Below, piece by piece: positions 64,000 to 64,000 of a stretch of 64,000 nt of DNA. A program made the translations under genes and the position numbers. Source of the DNA: Atopobium sp. oral taxon 416. GTDB taxonomy: Bacteria > Actinomycetota > Coriobacteriia > Coriobacteriales > Atopobiaceae. The stretch's first letter is position 1. Each line of letters starts with the position of its first letter. Where the stretch lies: positions 744,001 to 808,000 of the forward strand of contig NZ_CP072380.1 in the NCBI RefSeq assembly GCF_018128285.1, read 5' to 3'. The notes under the pieces are model-generated. The model was not told the DNA's origin and searched no databases. It worked only from the letters and a program-made list of their open reading frames with translations.

Positions 64000-64000
64000 C

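Noticed and set aside
1-64000. CRISPR arrays or prophage modules
   Set aside because: No regularly spaced direct repeats, cas genes, integrase or phage structural genes were seen.

Overview
The window looks like chromosome of a moderately GC-rich Actinomycetota, most likely a host-associated anaerobe of the Coriobacteriia (Atopobium/Olsenella-like). That placement is inferred from gene content: a Tat-type lipoprotein BMP nucleoside transporter, a DUF6541 glycan-surface protein next to GT2 glycosyltransferases, an SPFH plus Arc-like gene pair, and anaerobic sulfur genes. No rRNA or tRNA gene was seen that could settle it.

Layout. 0.3-1.8 kb: two overlapping RpiR/SIS regulators and a decayed aldo/keto reductase. 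2.3-9.8 kb: an insertion-sequence graveyard in which IS3 sits inside ISL3, ISL3 inside IS110, and IS110 inside an IS5-family element, next to a broken IS30. 9.8-22 kb: a complete nucleoside uptake and catabolism locus (HTH-PfkB kinase, deoB, deoD, BMP lipoprotein, ABC ATPase and two permeases, cdd, pyrimidine-nucleoside phosphorylase, deoC). An IS30/IS3/ISL3 cluster separates deoC from the rest. 22-25.4 kb: a dead IS200/IS605 (tnpB/tnpA) and a dead IS30. 25.7-29 kb: an NCS2 nucleobase permease and an aldehyde dehydrogenase, each with a clear terminator. 30.5-36.2 kb: cell-surface glycan genes (two GT2 enzymes, a flippase, a DUF6541 membrane protein). 36.3-37.8 kb: IS debris. 38-41 kb: a Fur/Zur-type regulator and znuA-znuC-znuB. 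41.3-43.1 kb: a dead ISL3 abutting a partial duplicate of a bglG-type antiterminator. 43.2-45.5 kb: metE. 45.6-47.7 kb: a decayed beta-glucoside-type PTS EIIBC and its intact antiterminator. 47.8-51.7 kb: a pRiA4b ORF-3-like gene, an MBL hydrolase and an arylsulfotransferase; the first and last each carry a single amber codon. 51.9-56 kb: a sulfonate-type ABC transporter whose binding protein is destroyed by frameshifts, an amber codon and an IS3 copy. 56.3-59.8 kb: a sulfite reductase, TusA-like, ThiS-like, E1-like, JAMM protease and CbiK-type chelatase operon. 59.8-62.7 kb: an iron-type ABC transporter. 62.8-64 kb: SPFH and Arc-like genes, both damaged.

How the genes work together. The nucleoside locus takes up nucleosides, cleaves them to bases plus (deoxy)ribose-1-phosphate, isomerises these to the 5-phosphates and cleaves deoxyribose-5-phosphate to glyceraldehyde-3-phosphate and acetaldehyde. 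An aldehyde dehydrogenase and a base permease lie nearby. The 50-60 kb region forms a sulfur-assimilation theme: sulfate-ester/sulfonate handling, reduction of sulfite to sulfide, transfer of sulfide onto a small ubiquitin-like carrier as a thiocarboxylate, and siroheme-type metal insertion. This gene set resembles the thiocarboxylate-dependent homocysteine route described in Wolinella. MetE, encoded 11 kb away, would finish methionine. Much of the accessory DNA is decaying: almost every IS is inactive, and several metabolic genes carry lone nonsense codons.
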